This document shows positions 9,656 through 18,060 of a DNA stretch of 64,000 nucleotides, piece by piece. The stretch's first letter is position 1. Every line of letters begins with the position of its first letter. This DNA comes from Bog-756 sp963812885 (GTDB lineage: Bacteria; Actinomycetota; Acidimicrobiia; Acidimicrobiales; RAAP-2), in NCBI GenBank assembly GCA_963812885.1, contig CAWEWZ010000008.1, forward strand, positions 372,001 through 436,000, written 5' to 3'. A program made the position numbers and the translations under genes. The notes beneath the pieces were generated by a model. The model saw nothing but the letters and a program-made list of their open reading frames with translations, did not search any database and was not told the DNA's origin.

Positions 9656-12200
9656 GTGCTCGACGACTACCGATCCAGAGAAGCGGAACGAGCGGAATTG
9701 GGCATTCCGCCGACGCCATTGGCGGCGAACGAGGTGGCCGAGGTCTTCGGCCGGCCTCGACGACCGCCGACGACGAGGAGGCGGCCGCCCTGATCCACCT
9801 ACTCACCCACCGGGTGCCACCGGGCGTGGACGAGGCGGCCCAGATGAAGGTCACCCACCTGGCCGCGCTGGCCCGACGGGAGACGGCGTCGGATCGCCTC
9901 AGCCCCACCCGGGCGGTCGAGCTCCTGGGCACGATGCTGGGCGGATACAACGTCCCGGTCCTGGTCGAGCTGCTCGACAGCCCCGAACTAGGAGCGGTGG
10001 CGGCGGAGTCACTGAGCAGCACGCTCCTGGTCTTCGACGCCTTCCACGATGTGGTGGAGATGGCCGCGCGGCGGGAACCGGCACGCCGACTCCGTGCTGC
10101 GATCGTGGGCGGCCGCCGACTGGTTCACCGGTCGACCCGACGTGCCCGAGGCGCTTCATCTGACCGTGTTCCGGGTGGATGGCGAGATCAACACCGACGA
10201 CCTCTCCCCCGCCACCGAGGCGTGGTCCCGGGCCGACATCCCCCTTCACGCCCTCTCGCTGCTGGCCAACCGGGCCGACATCGACGACCCCATCGGCCAG
10301 ATCGCCCAGCTGAAGAGCGCCGGGCGGCCGGTCGCATTCGTGGGTGACGTCGTCGGCACCGGATCGTCACGCAAGAGCTCGGTGAACTCGTTGCTGTGGC
10401 ACATCGGACACGACATCCCCTTCGTGCCCAACAAACGACGGGGCGGCGTGGTGATCGCCTCGCAAGATCGCCCCCATCTTCGCCAACACGCTCGAAGACG
10501 CCGGCGCCCTGCCCATCGAATGCGATGTGGACCGGCTCAGTACCGGTGACCACGTCGTGGTGCGGGCCAACGAGGGTCGCATCGAGTCGCCGGACGGCGA
10601 CGCTGCTGGCCGAGTTCGCCCATCGATCGGAGCAGACGCTCGACGGGATGCGAGCGGGCGGGCGGGTGCACCTGGTCATCGGGCGGACCCTCACCGAGCG
10701 GGCCAGGACGGCGCTCGAGCTGGGCCCGAGCCCGCAGTTCCGGCGACCACCGGCCCCACCCCGGGGAGCGCAGTACACGTTGGCCCAGAAGATCGTCGGG
10801 CGGGCCTGCGGCGTCGACGGCGGTTCCGCCCGGGGTCTACTGCGAACCCACCGTCTCGAGCGTGGGAAGCCAGGACACCACCGGACCGATGAATCGCAAC
10901 GAGCTCGAAGAACTCGGTTGCCTCGGATTCAGTGCCGATCTCGTCCTCCAGACCTTCTGTCACACGTCGGCCTACCCGAAGGCGGTCGATATCGAGACCC
11001 AGCGGACGCTGCCCCCGTTCATGACCAATCGTGGCGGTGTGGCCCTCCGGCCCGGCGACGGCATCATCCACAGCTGGCTGAACCGGATGCTCCTCCCGGA
11101 CCAGGTCGGAACCGGAAGCGACTCCCATACCCGATTTCCCCTCGGCATCTCGTTTCCGGCGGGCTCGGGACTCGTGGCCTTCGCCGCCGCCATGGGGGCG
11201 ATGCCCCTGGACATGCCCGAATCGGTGCAGGTCCGGTTCAGCGGCACCCTCAATCGAGGCATCACGCTCAGGGACCTGGTCCAGGCCATCCCGTACGCAG
11301 CACGGCAACAGGGCCACCTCACCGTGGGCAACAGCGAGAAATGGAACGTCTTCGCCGGACGGATCATCGAAATCGAGGGCCTCGAGCACCTCACGGTGGA
11401 GCAGGCGTTCGAGCTCTCCGACTCGACCGCCGAACGCTCGGCCTCGGGTTGCACCATCGCCCTGTCCGAAGAGTCGGTGACCTCCTATCTCCGTTCCAAC
11501 CTGGTCATGCTCCGCTCGCTGATCGATGCCGGCTACGAGGATGCCCGCTCCCTCGAGCGGCGGGCATCAGCCATGGAACGCTGGCTCTCCGATCCGTCGC
11601 TGCTCCGACGGGACGAGAAGGCGACCTACGCCGAAGTCATCGAGATCGACAGTGCCGCCATCACCGAACCGCTGGTTGCGCTGCCCGAACGACCCTGACG
11701 ACGTCAGGCCTCTCTCGGAGGTGGCCGGGCGACAGGTCGACGAGGTGTTCATCGGATCGTGCATGACCAACATCGGCCACTTCCGAGCGGCGGGAGAGGT
11801 GCTGTCCGGCAGGGCCGAACCGGTCTCGACCCGTTTGTGGATCGCCCCTCCGACCCGGATGGACGAGGCCCAACTGCGCCGGGAGGGCTACTACGGGGTC
11901 TTCGGTGCCGTGGGGGCGCGGACGGAGCGGCCGGGCTGTTCGCTGTGCATGGGAAACCAGGCCCGGGTCGAGAATGGAGCGACGGTGTTCTCGACATCGA
12001 CGCGCAACTTCCCGAACCGAATGGGCCGGGGCGCCGACGTGTTCCTCGGATCGGCCGAGTTGGCCGCCGTCGTGGCCGGGTCCGGCTGCCTGCCTTCCAC
12101 AGAGGAGTACCTCCGTCAGATCGGGGCGATCGACACGATGAAGCCGGACATCTACCGGTATCTCGAGTTCGACAAGGCTCCGGGGTCGCTGACGAGCTGA
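9656..12200 (+). CDS. acnB: Aconitate hydratase B (bifunctional aconitase / 2-methylisocitrate dehydratase)
   Basis: AcnB interconverts citrate and isocitrate in the TCA cycle and, in many bacteria, 2-methylaconitate and methylisocitrate. The order HEAT-like N-domain (LDDYRSREAERAELGIPPTP; ELLGTMLGGYNVPVLVELLD), swivel domain (TDDLSPATEAWSR), then catalytic domain is that of AcnB, not AcnA. The cluster Cys are visible: GSCMTNIGHFR and GCSLCMGNQARVEN. Six frame breaks occur, near 9750 (one base missing) and near 10078, 10461, 10598, 10821 and 11679 (one extra base each). Every segment between them matches AcnB in order, and total length fits about 850 residues. I take a GTG at 9656, which gives the usual family N-terminus. 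If the breaks are real, the gene is dead. Confidence 0.88.
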
Positions 12201-12292
12201 ACCGGTGTCGGTCAGGCGGCGCGCCATCCGATGGCCGTGCTGAAGCCGCCGGCCTGCCATTCTCTCCGGCCGGTGACCGGTACCCTCTGTGC

Positions 12293-13112
12293 ATGTGTCT
12301 TCTCGTGTTCGCCTGGAAGACGGAGCCGGGCTTCCCACTCGTGGTGGCGGCCAATCGTGACGAACGCCTCGACCGGCCCGCCCATGCCATCTGCGTGCTC
12401 CAGGATCGCGGACCGAGGATCCTCGGCGGACGGGACGACCTGGCCGGCGGGACCTGGCTGGCCGTCAACGAGCACGGGGTCGTTGCCGGCCTGACCAACC
12501 GCCCGTCCCCGGGCGGCCGGGATCCGAGCAAGCGGTCCCGCGGCGAGCTCCCGCTGATGCTCGCCGGCCAGCGGACCGCCGAGGAGGGAGTCATCGAACT
12601 GAGTCGGAGGGTGCAACCGGGTCTCTACAACCCTGCGTGGCTCCTGGTCGGCGACCGGGACGCACTCTTCTACGTCGAGTTGGCCCTCGATCTGCCTCCC
12701 TCGATCAGCCCGATGCCTCCCGGCCTCCACATCCTCGAAAACGTCGGCCTGGGCGAGCCGTCACCCAAGGTCTCCCGGATCCAGGCGCTCCTGAAGGAAG
12801 CCGAGGCCGGAGGCGTTCCACTGTGGGAGGCCCTTCCCGGAGTGGTGGCCGACCACACCATCCCCTCCGACTCCGACGGTGGCGGGCGGGTCGACGGGGT
12901 CGGCGATGAGGGCGAGCGGGGCGACGGCACGGTGATCCGACCCACGGCCACGCTGGCGTCGTGCGTCCACACCGAGGAGTACGGGACCCGGTCCGCGGCC
13001 CTTGTTCGAATCTTGGCTGGAACCGCAGACGGAACCGGAGATGCTGGTGGCCGACGGGCCGCCCTGTACCGCCCCCTTCGTGGCGGCCACCTTTTCGCAA
13101 ACCACGGATTAG
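12293..13112 (+). CDS. NRDE-family protein (TANGO2 homologue)
   Basis: The protein begins MCLLVFAW and carries the family-defining VVAANRDERLDRP near residue 18, followed by GGTWLAVNEHGVVAGLTNR. Members have an Ntn-hydrolase-like layout with Cys2 exposed after removal of Met; the human homologue TANGO2 has been linked to heme or lipid handling, but the bacterial role is not settled. One extra T near 13003 breaks the frame. Removing it gives LFESWLEPQTEPEMLV and an ending TFSQTTD with the stop at 13110-13112. The 3' end overlaps the convergent kinase gene by four bases. Confidence 0.8.
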
Positions 13113-13672
13113 TCGTCGGCCAGCCTGGCGCGACCGTCCGCCAGCCAGGCCCCGACGACGGCGGCAGTTTCGTCGGCCTCGAGATCGGTGTTGTCGAGGA
13201 CATATCGCTCGTAGCGGCCGAGATCCTCGAACGCGTGCCACATGTGCCGGATCGGGCCGACCTCGGTCAACGCCGGGTGCCCGGGAGTTCGCTCGTCCCC
13301 GACTCTCCCGGTGGCACGGGTCAGGCACGAGTCGAGGCTGGGTCTCAGGACGACATAGCTGGGTGAAAGCCCTCTGGACGTCACCTCTTTTCGGAGCAGG
13401 TCGAGATGCCACGGGCCGACGATCCCGTCCACGACGGAGAAGTAGCCGCCCTCACAGGTCCGGGCCGCAGTGGCCAACGCCGACCGGATCATCACCCGGT
13501 TCTGGTGGTCGGCCTCGGCCTCCCACGGCGGGGTGTGCCCGTTGACAATCGTGGTCCAGAACCAGTCCGACTCGACGCAGACCGACCAGCGATGGTCCTG
13601 CGCCAGGATCCGACCGATCGTCGTCTTGCCGGCCCCCGGCGGACCCGTGATGACGACCAGAGGCGCAGGCAC
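13109..13672 (-). CDS. P-loop nucleotide kinase-like ATPase (AAA_33 type)
   Basis: This 187-residue cytoplasmic protein has Walker A GPPGAGKTTIGRILA at residues 10-17 and onward. The acidic region VESDWFWT resembles the substrate or Mg-binding aspartate of gluconate, shikimate and adenylate kinases, and an Arg-rich lid follows (RATGRVGDERTPGHPAL). Proteins of this shape phosphorylate small metabolites or antibiotics; I cannot name the substrate. The frame is intact. Its start faces the end of the hydrolase gene upstream, about 70 bases away. Confidence 0.75.
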   Translation of the reverse strand: MPAPLVVITGPPGAGKTTIGRILAQDHRWSVCVESDWFWTTIVNGHTPPWEAEADHQNRVMIRSALATAARTCEGGYFSVVDGIVGPWHLDLLRKEVTSRGLSPSYVVLRPSLDSCLTRATGRVGDERTPGHPALTEVGPIRHMWHAFEDLGRYERYVLDNTDLEADETAAVVGAWLADGRARLADD

Positions 13673-13742
13673 GACTCAGCTGAACGACCAAAGAGTGGAG
13701 AGGCGCCGGACTGAGGCCTGCATGGCGCCAACCGCACCGGGG

Positions 13743-14405
13743 TCACGGCGTGGGAAAGCACCGACCCATGTTCGGGTCGTACTCGGTGCCGATCACTCCG
13801 GCATGGTCGGTCTCAGGCTCGAGGGTCGAGATCGGCCAGCCGGAAGCCGACACCCGCTGCGCAAAGTCTCTCGACCGTTGCACCGGGACGACCGTGTCGT
13901 TGGATCCGTGCGTCACCAAGCACGGAATCGACATCGGTGCCGGTACGGTGCCGGGTGCTCCGACAAGTGGGAGGCCGCTGATCGGCGACTCGTCGTAGCT
14001 TCCGGCGAATCCGGCAAACCCGGCCGGTCGCCATCCATCGGCCTCCTCGGGATGGAGCACCAGATCGGCGGCGGCGTTGGCTCCGAGCGACCACCCGGCA
14101 ACGATGGTCCGATCCTTGTCACCTCCCGCCGAGGGAGCGCGGTCGAGCGCGTAGGAGAGCGACGTCAGCAGGTCGTTGCGGGCTTCCGGCTGCCGGTCCG
14201 ACTGCCAGTCGGGGACGAAGACCACAAATCCCTCCCGGGCCATGGCCGACGCCAGCGGTGCGAGCACGTCGCGTTCGTTCGGGCCTCGACCGTGCCACAG
14301 GAGCACGACAGGAGCGTGATCCCGATCACGACGCCGATAGAGGTCGAGATGTTTCCCGTCCCCGAAGGGAACTCCGCGCTCGATGGAGGTGAGGATCGGT
14401 CCCAC
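13743..14405 (-). CDS. Alpha/beta hydrolase (dienelactone hydrolase / esterase-like)
   Basis: This 220-residue protein has the alpha/beta hydrolase core: the oxyanion-hole strand VVLLWHGRGPNERD, nucleophile elbow GWSLGANAA (Ser), then a late strand IPCLVTHGSNDTVVP with the acid Asp, and a His near TDHAG. The length and layout are those of small carboxylesterases or dienelactone hydrolase-like enzymes that act on soluble esters. It has no signal peptide, so it is cytoplasmic. The gene is uninterrupted and divergent from the broken FMN-reductase-like gene. Confidence 0.8.
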   Translation of the reverse strand: MGPILTSIERGVPFGDGKHLDLYRRRDRDHAPVVLLWHGRGPNERDVLAPLASAMAREGFVVFVPDWQSDRQPEARNDLLTSLSYALDRAPSAGGDKDRTIVAGWSLGANAAADLVLHPEEADGWRPAGFAGFAGSYDESPISGLPLVGAPGTVPAPMSIPCLVTHGSNDTVVPVQRSRDFAQRVSASGWPISTLEPETDHAGVIGTEYDPNMGRCFPTP

Positions 14406-14426
14406 TGTCTGGTCTTTCCTCGTTCT

Positions 14427-14947
14427 CTCGTCCGCGGCGCCCCGTCGTCCGTGGCGCCCGCGGTCAGATTAGAGCCAGACGGGCTGCCGGGTCGGCGGCA
14501 GCGGAACGCCGGGTGCCGGGTTGCCGACCGGGCGAACGGAAGCTCGGTCGAACCTCTGCCGGCCGCCGTGGTCGACCTGCGCCGACGGATAAGAGGGGTC
14601 GACGCCGTGTTGTTGTCGGTGCCGGAGTATGCCGGCGCCCTGCCCGGATCGTTCAAGAACGTCTTGGACGGGATGACCGGCGACGACGAGCCCGGGTCCA
14701 TCGCCGGAAAGGCGGTGGCCTGGGCCAACGTTTCCCCTCGGGGAGCGGTGGACACCCACGAGTCAGTGGGCAAGGTTCTCCGATATGCCAACGCGAACCA
14801 TCATCGCGGCTGCATGTCGTGCGGTCACCGGTCACCTCGGCGATGGTCGGCAAGGACGGCCTGATCGCCGATCCCTCGGTTCGACGTCAGATGGCCACCG
14901 CGCTGGGCGTGCTCGAGTCGTCGACATCATCGGCATCCCCTGACTGA
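14427..14947 (+). pseudogene. NADPH-dependent FMN reductase-like gene, 5'-degraded
   Basis: The central part is clearly the flavodoxin-fold FMN reductase family: VVDLRRRIRGVDAVLLSVPE then YAGALPGSFKNVLDGM, followed by VAWANVSPRGAVDTHESVGK. The expected N-terminal FMN phosphate-binding motif (GSxRxxSxN) is missing; the 5' sequence before about 14530 gives no convincing start. Two one-base insertions lie near 14792 and 14829; repaired, the C-terminus reads VTSAMVGKDGLIADPSVRRQ. The 5' edge given is approximate. With no start codon and only about 22 bp to the divergent hydrolase gene, this is probably a remnant, although some breaks may be sequence errors. Confidence 0.6.
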
Positions 14948-14980
14948 GAGCGATCCCGACCAACGGATCGGTCGGGGATC

Positions 14981-15178
14981 TCAGGAGTCGAGACGGTCCC
15001 TGTCGACGACGGCTTTCCGAGTGGCATACACGGGTCTGACCGGTGCCGGCCGTTTCGAGTTCCCGAAGTGCACGAGGTTGTGCTCGCGGAGTGAGACATA
15101 GAGAATCGGAATGGTGGCAATGGCAACGGCCAGAACCATCAGTGGGATCATGATGATGAATGGTGTCATGTCGTTCAT
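14981..15178 (-). CDS. Small single-span membrane protein
   Basis: This 65-residue protein starts MNDMTPFIIMIPLMVLAVAI and has one transmembrane helix (about residues 6-30) followed by a basic cytoplasmic tail (SKRPAPVRPVYATRKAVVD). A GAAGGAGG stretch lies some 20 bases upstream of the chosen ATG, so a start a few codons upstream (for example the TTG just before) is possible. The size and layout recall small inner-membrane subunits, but I recognise no family. Confidence 0.55.
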   Translation of the reverse strand: MNDMTPFIIMIPLMVLAVAIATIPILYVSLREHNLVHFGNSKRPAPVRPVYATRKAVVDRDRLDS

Positions 15179-15311
15179 CAAGCAGCGATGGGGTGTCTGC
15201 TTGCCTCCTTCACCGACCACGGTAGGAACCGGGGTGATGAGCAGCCTGGGTGACAACGCAGACTCAGCTGTGAATCGGACCGGCCGCCGTGCCCGCGACC
15301 CGACACATGAT

Positions 15312-15818
15312 TCAGCGTCGCTGCACGATCCCCCGGATGTAGGCCGCCTGACCCACGTGCTGGAGGTCGTCGGCGATCACACTGACCAGGCGGATGCTCA
15401 CCGTCACCGGTGGGTCCCAGCTCTCGTCCACCACCCGGGTCAGATCGGCGTCGGCCAGCGTGGCCAGGAACCCGCGCGTCCTCTCATGGACTTCCTCGAA
15501 GTACCCGAGCAGCAGGTGGGCGTCGGCGGTGACCGCGGCGACGGCGTCGGGGTCGTGTCCGTAGCCGGTGTCGGCCGGGTCCAGTGGCAGTCCGAAGCGG
15601 TCGACCCACCCACCGGCGGTCCACACCTGTTCGCCACCGTCGAGCCCGGCGATGTGGTCATCCTGTATCCGGGTGAGGTGCCAGACCAGCCAGGCGATCG
15701 AATTGGACTCGCTGTCGGGCCGAAAAGACAGCTCCTCGGGGGACAGCCCGTTGACCGCAGGGTGCACGGCATCGCGGATCCTCTCGAAGGCGTCCACCAG
15801 CAGATCGGTGCTCTTCAT
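15312..15818 (-). CDS. DinB-like / DUF664 four-helix protein
   Basis: This 168-residue protein is of the DinB/YfiT metal-dependent superfamily. Metal-ligand His residues are in the expected places: SIAWLVWHLTRIQDDHIAGL (first) and ADDLQHVGQAAYIRG (last helix). In actinobacteria this family includes mycothiol-dependent enzymes that act on electrophiles. The start is the ATG at 15818, preceded by GGAGGAG with good spacing, giving MKSTDLLVDAFERIRD. The gene is monocistronic. The 293-bp gap upstream (15819-16111) holds nothing recognisable. Confidence 0.8.
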   Translation of the reverse strand: MKSTDLLVDAFERIRDAVHPAVNGLSPEELSFRPDSESNSIAWLVWHLTRIQDDHIAGLDGGEQVWTAGGWVDRFGLPLDPADTGYGHDPDAVAAVTADAHLLLGYFEEVHERTRGFLATLADADLTRVVDESWDPPVTVSIRLVSVIADDLQHVGQAAYIRGIVQRR

Positions 15819-16111
15819 CGTCTCCTCCTGAACCAGGCATTCCCTGCGCTTCGTCCCCCGCTCCTCACGGCGCATGGATGTTGGAGCCTAAGCCAGCGTT
15901 CCCGGTCCTGCGACAGGCCCGTGAACCGTCCGGCGGCAAACAGTCCGGCCTCGACCGTCCGCCGATCCTCATGCCTGTCAACAGGGGTTTCCCTCGATCG
16001 GCGGGCCGTGCCCTCATTAGGACTTGCCCCATCGGGAAGGTGTCGTTAGCGTTTGCCAGGATTCGGCGGCCGGACCGGGCAGGCTGGCCATACCACTCAG
16101 AGGTCGGCGAG

Positions 16112-16279
16112 ATGGATGCAACTGAGGTTGAGATGACCTGCCCGAATTGCAGGTCGCACGAGACACCGATCCTGCTGGTCTGGGGCACCGGCATCGTCAG
16201 CGGCAGTTTGAGCCTCCAGTGCCGGCTCTGCCGGCACATCTGGTCGGCCGACCGGACGGATCACCGCCAGGCGTCCTGA
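16112..16279 (+). CDS. Small zinc-ribbon protein
   Basis: This 55-residue product begins MDATEVEMTCPNCRSHETPI and contains two Cys pairs, CPNC and CRLC, about 30 residues apart, with aromatic residues between. This is the pattern of a zinc ribbon. AGGTCGGCGAG upstream could serve as the ribosome-binding site; a second ATG seven codons in is possible. The 3' end overlaps the convergent gene by 19 bases. Small stand-alone ribbons often act as adaptors or nucleic-acid binders; no function is claimed. Confidence 0.55.
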   Translation: MDATEVEMTCPNCRSHETPILLVWGTGIVSGSLSLQCRLCRHIWSADRTDHRQAS

Positions 16280-16882
16280 TCCCGGGTCCTCATCCGGCGT
16301 TCGTACTGCTTGGCCAGGGCGGCGAACCTGACGGCCTGTCGGCCCAGCGGATGCAGTCGCACCGGTGACAGGGGATCGTCCAACTCCGCTCTGAGAATGG
16401 CCACGGCACGATCGAGGACGCCGAGGCCCGCGTGGTCGGTGGCCAGCCCGGCAACGGCAGCCACATGACCCTGCCCGAAGGCCCGCCGGTGCTCGGCGAA
16501 CCAGACGGCGACGCCGTCATCGAGGGTCAGCGCTTCAGCGAACCGACCCACCCGCCGGCAGGCGTGCGCCATGGTCCCCACCTCGCGGCACGCCTCGGCG
16601 ACCAGGTCGGCGGGATAGTCCGCACCGGTGACCAGATCCACCAGCTTCTGGGCCATCGGAACCCCGGCGTCCACAAAACCGAGCTGCGCATTGAGACGCA
16701 CGCAGCCTCGCAAGTGCCCCGATGTACTCGATGCCGAACGGCGTGTCGAACATCTTGTGCATCGCCGTCAGGCGTTGCTCGGTATGGATGGCGTCGTCCA
16801 TCTGCGAGCCGGAATCCGGTCGAACCGGTCCCGGCCCGGCGAACCAGTCCACGTCCTCGATCCGCGGTCCGTTGTTGCGCAC
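16261..16882 (-). CDS. Hypothetical helical protein, coupled to a cupin gene
   Basis: I do not recognise this family. The product starts MRNNGPRIEDVDWFAGPGPV and is followed by a mostly helical region (MDDAIHTEQRLTAMHKMFDT; later AQKLVDLVTGADYPADLVAE). One extra base near 16713 shifts the frame; repaired it reads YIGALRGCVRLNAQLGF and runs to the stop at 16261, about 206 residues. The GTG start lies 4 bases after the cupin stop, so the two are co-transcribed and probably coupled. The function may be tied to the cupin protein. Confidence 0.6.
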
Positions 16883-16886
16883 GCTC

Positions 16887-17330
16887 CTAGGCGGGTTCCA
16901 TGCCGAAACGGGCCATCAGCGCCCGTTCCTCATCGGGCGGCGGCGGCTCGCTCCGGTTCCATAGCTCGTGGAGACCGGCGAAGTAGGTGTCCATGGCCGG
17001 GGCATGGATCACGAGGAGCCTGGCCTCGTCTTCCCCGCCGTTGCCGAAGGTGTGCGCGGTCCCCCGAGGGACCAGGACGAATTGGTCGGGCCCGACCAGG
17101 AGCTCGTCACCCTCGACAACCACCGACACCAGGCCCTCGAGCACGAAGTAGGCCTCCGAGCAGTTGGTGTGCCGATGCGGCGGTGGTCGACGACCACCGG
17201 CCGGCAGCGTCCGCTCCATCAGCGAGAAGTCGCCGTCGTCCTGGTCGGCCAGGGCCTTGAAGTACATCGTGCTCCCCCGGGCGCGGTACTGCTCGTGACC
17301 CTCACCTCGCCCAACCACACCGATGGTCAT
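16887..17330 (-). CDS. Cupin-domain protein
   Basis: This 147-residue single cupin shows motif 1, RRPPPHRHTNCSEAYFVLEG, and motif 2, LVPRGTAHTFGN. The two His of motif 1, its Glu and the His of motif 2 are the usual metal ligands. The C-terminal tail (TYFAGLHELWN) is helical. Such proteins are dioxygenases, isomerases or sensors of small molecules; the substrate cannot be read from sequence. It leads a two-gene operon with the hypothetical gene at 16261. Confidence 0.75.
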   Translation of the reverse strand: MTIGVVGRGEGHEQYRARGSTMYFKALADQDDGDFSLMERTLPAGGRRPPPHRHTNCSEAYFVLEGLVSVVVEGDELLVGPDQFVLVPRGTAHTFGNGGEDEARLLVIHAPAMDTYFAGLHELWNRSEPPPPDEERALMARFGMEPA

Positions 17331-17431
17331 GACCCCGACCTCTGTTCAGGATGGTAGGCCGGGATCGACCCGGGCCGGCGGCAGCCGTGGACAGGAAGGA
17401 GAGCCGTGGACAGAAAGGAGAGGGGGAAACG

Positions 17432-17902
17432 CTACACACAGTCTGCACAATGCCCGGTGACGTCCAGTGCGTGCGAGCTCGGGCGGAACCCCTGCTGTTC
17501 GGCCAGCTCGTGCACCATGTCGGCGACCGTCCGCTCGAAGGCGGGCGTGGGGGTGACGTCGATGACCCGACCGCAGATGGTGCACAGCAGGTGGTGGTGG
17601 TGTTCGGTCAGGTCCTCGGCCAGCTCGAACCGTGCGAACTCGTCCTTGGCCGCGATCCGCCGGACCACCCCGGCGCTCTGGAGATCGACCAGGTGCCGGT
17701 AGGCCGAGCTCCTCGGAACCTCCGGAAGCCGCGCCGCGATGTCCGAGATGCTCACCGGGTGGCCGACCGCCGCCAACAGATCGACGATGGCCCGCCGGCC
17801 GGCCGTGTAGCGGAGGTCGACCCGCCGGAGCCGCACCTCGACGAGCTCGTCCAAGGTGGCGTCCGTGACCCCCGACTCCGGCGCCGCTCCTCCTGATCTC
17901 AT
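17432..17902 (-). CDS. Fur-family metalloregulator (Zur- or Fur-like)
   Basis: This is a DNA-binding repressor expected to sense Zn2+ (or Fe/Mn) and control the importer opposite. The winged helix is YTAGRRAIVDLLAAVGHPVS with recognition helix VPRSSAYRHLVDLQSAG. The dimerisation domain has EHHHHLLCTICG, typical of regulatory and structural metal sites, and the closing CADC pair completes a Cys4 zinc site. The ATG at 17902 lacks a good ribosome-binding site. A GTG at 17982 with GAGGAG upstream lies in another frame and ends ATGA on this start (see the leader entry). A perfect Fur-type operator lies at 18029-18047. Confidence 0.85.
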   Translation of the reverse strand: MRSGGAAPESGVTDATLDELVEVRLRRVDLRYTAGRRAIVDLLAAVGHPVSISDIAARLPEVPRSSAYRHLVDLQSAGVVRRIAAKDEFARFELAEDLTEHHHHLLCTICGRVIDVTPTPAFERTVADMVHELAEQQGFRPSSHALDVTGHCADCV

Positions 17903-17982
17903 GACCGGGCGACCGAGGCGTACCGTGCCTGCCGCCGCGGCGGCACGGCGGGGCGGTCGACCTGGCCGTCCGGGGTGATCAC
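17899..17982 (-). CDS. Possible leader peptide, or mis-framed N-terminus of the Fur-family gene
   Basis: A 27-codon frame starts at a GTG (17982) seven bases after GAGGAG and ends with a TGA that overlaps the regulator ATG (ATGA). It reads MITPDGQVDRPAVPPRRQAR and ends YASVARS. It could be a coupled leader peptide. Given the many one-base insertions in this sequence, it is at least as likely to be the true N-terminus of the regulator with one base error. Confidence 0.3.
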   Translation of the reverse strand: MITPDGQVDRPAVPPRRQARYASVARS

Positions 17983-18028
17983 GGATGCTCCTCTGCGTCG
18001 CCGATGGGCCCGCTCCAATCTTACTTGT

Positions 18029-18047
18029 AATGAGACTCAGTCTCATT
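18029..18047. promoter_or_regulatory. Fur/Zur-type operator, perfect inverted repeat
   Basis: AATGAGACTCAGTCTCATT is a perfect 9-1-9 palindrome. Its inner 15 bases, TGAGACT-C-AGTCTCA, have the 7-1-7 shape of Fur-family boxes. It lies between the Fur-family gene (minus) and the metal-binding lipoprotein gene (plus), only 14 bp from the latter. Repression of both directions by metal-loaded regulator is the expected outcome. Confidence 0.85.
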
Positions 18048-18060
18048 CTAGTCTACCGGC

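Noticed and set aside
9656..12200. Programmed frameshifting in acnB
   Set aside because: Six breaks of mixed sign without slippery heptamers or a following structure in common, and similar breaks in many unrelated genes, point to sequence errors.
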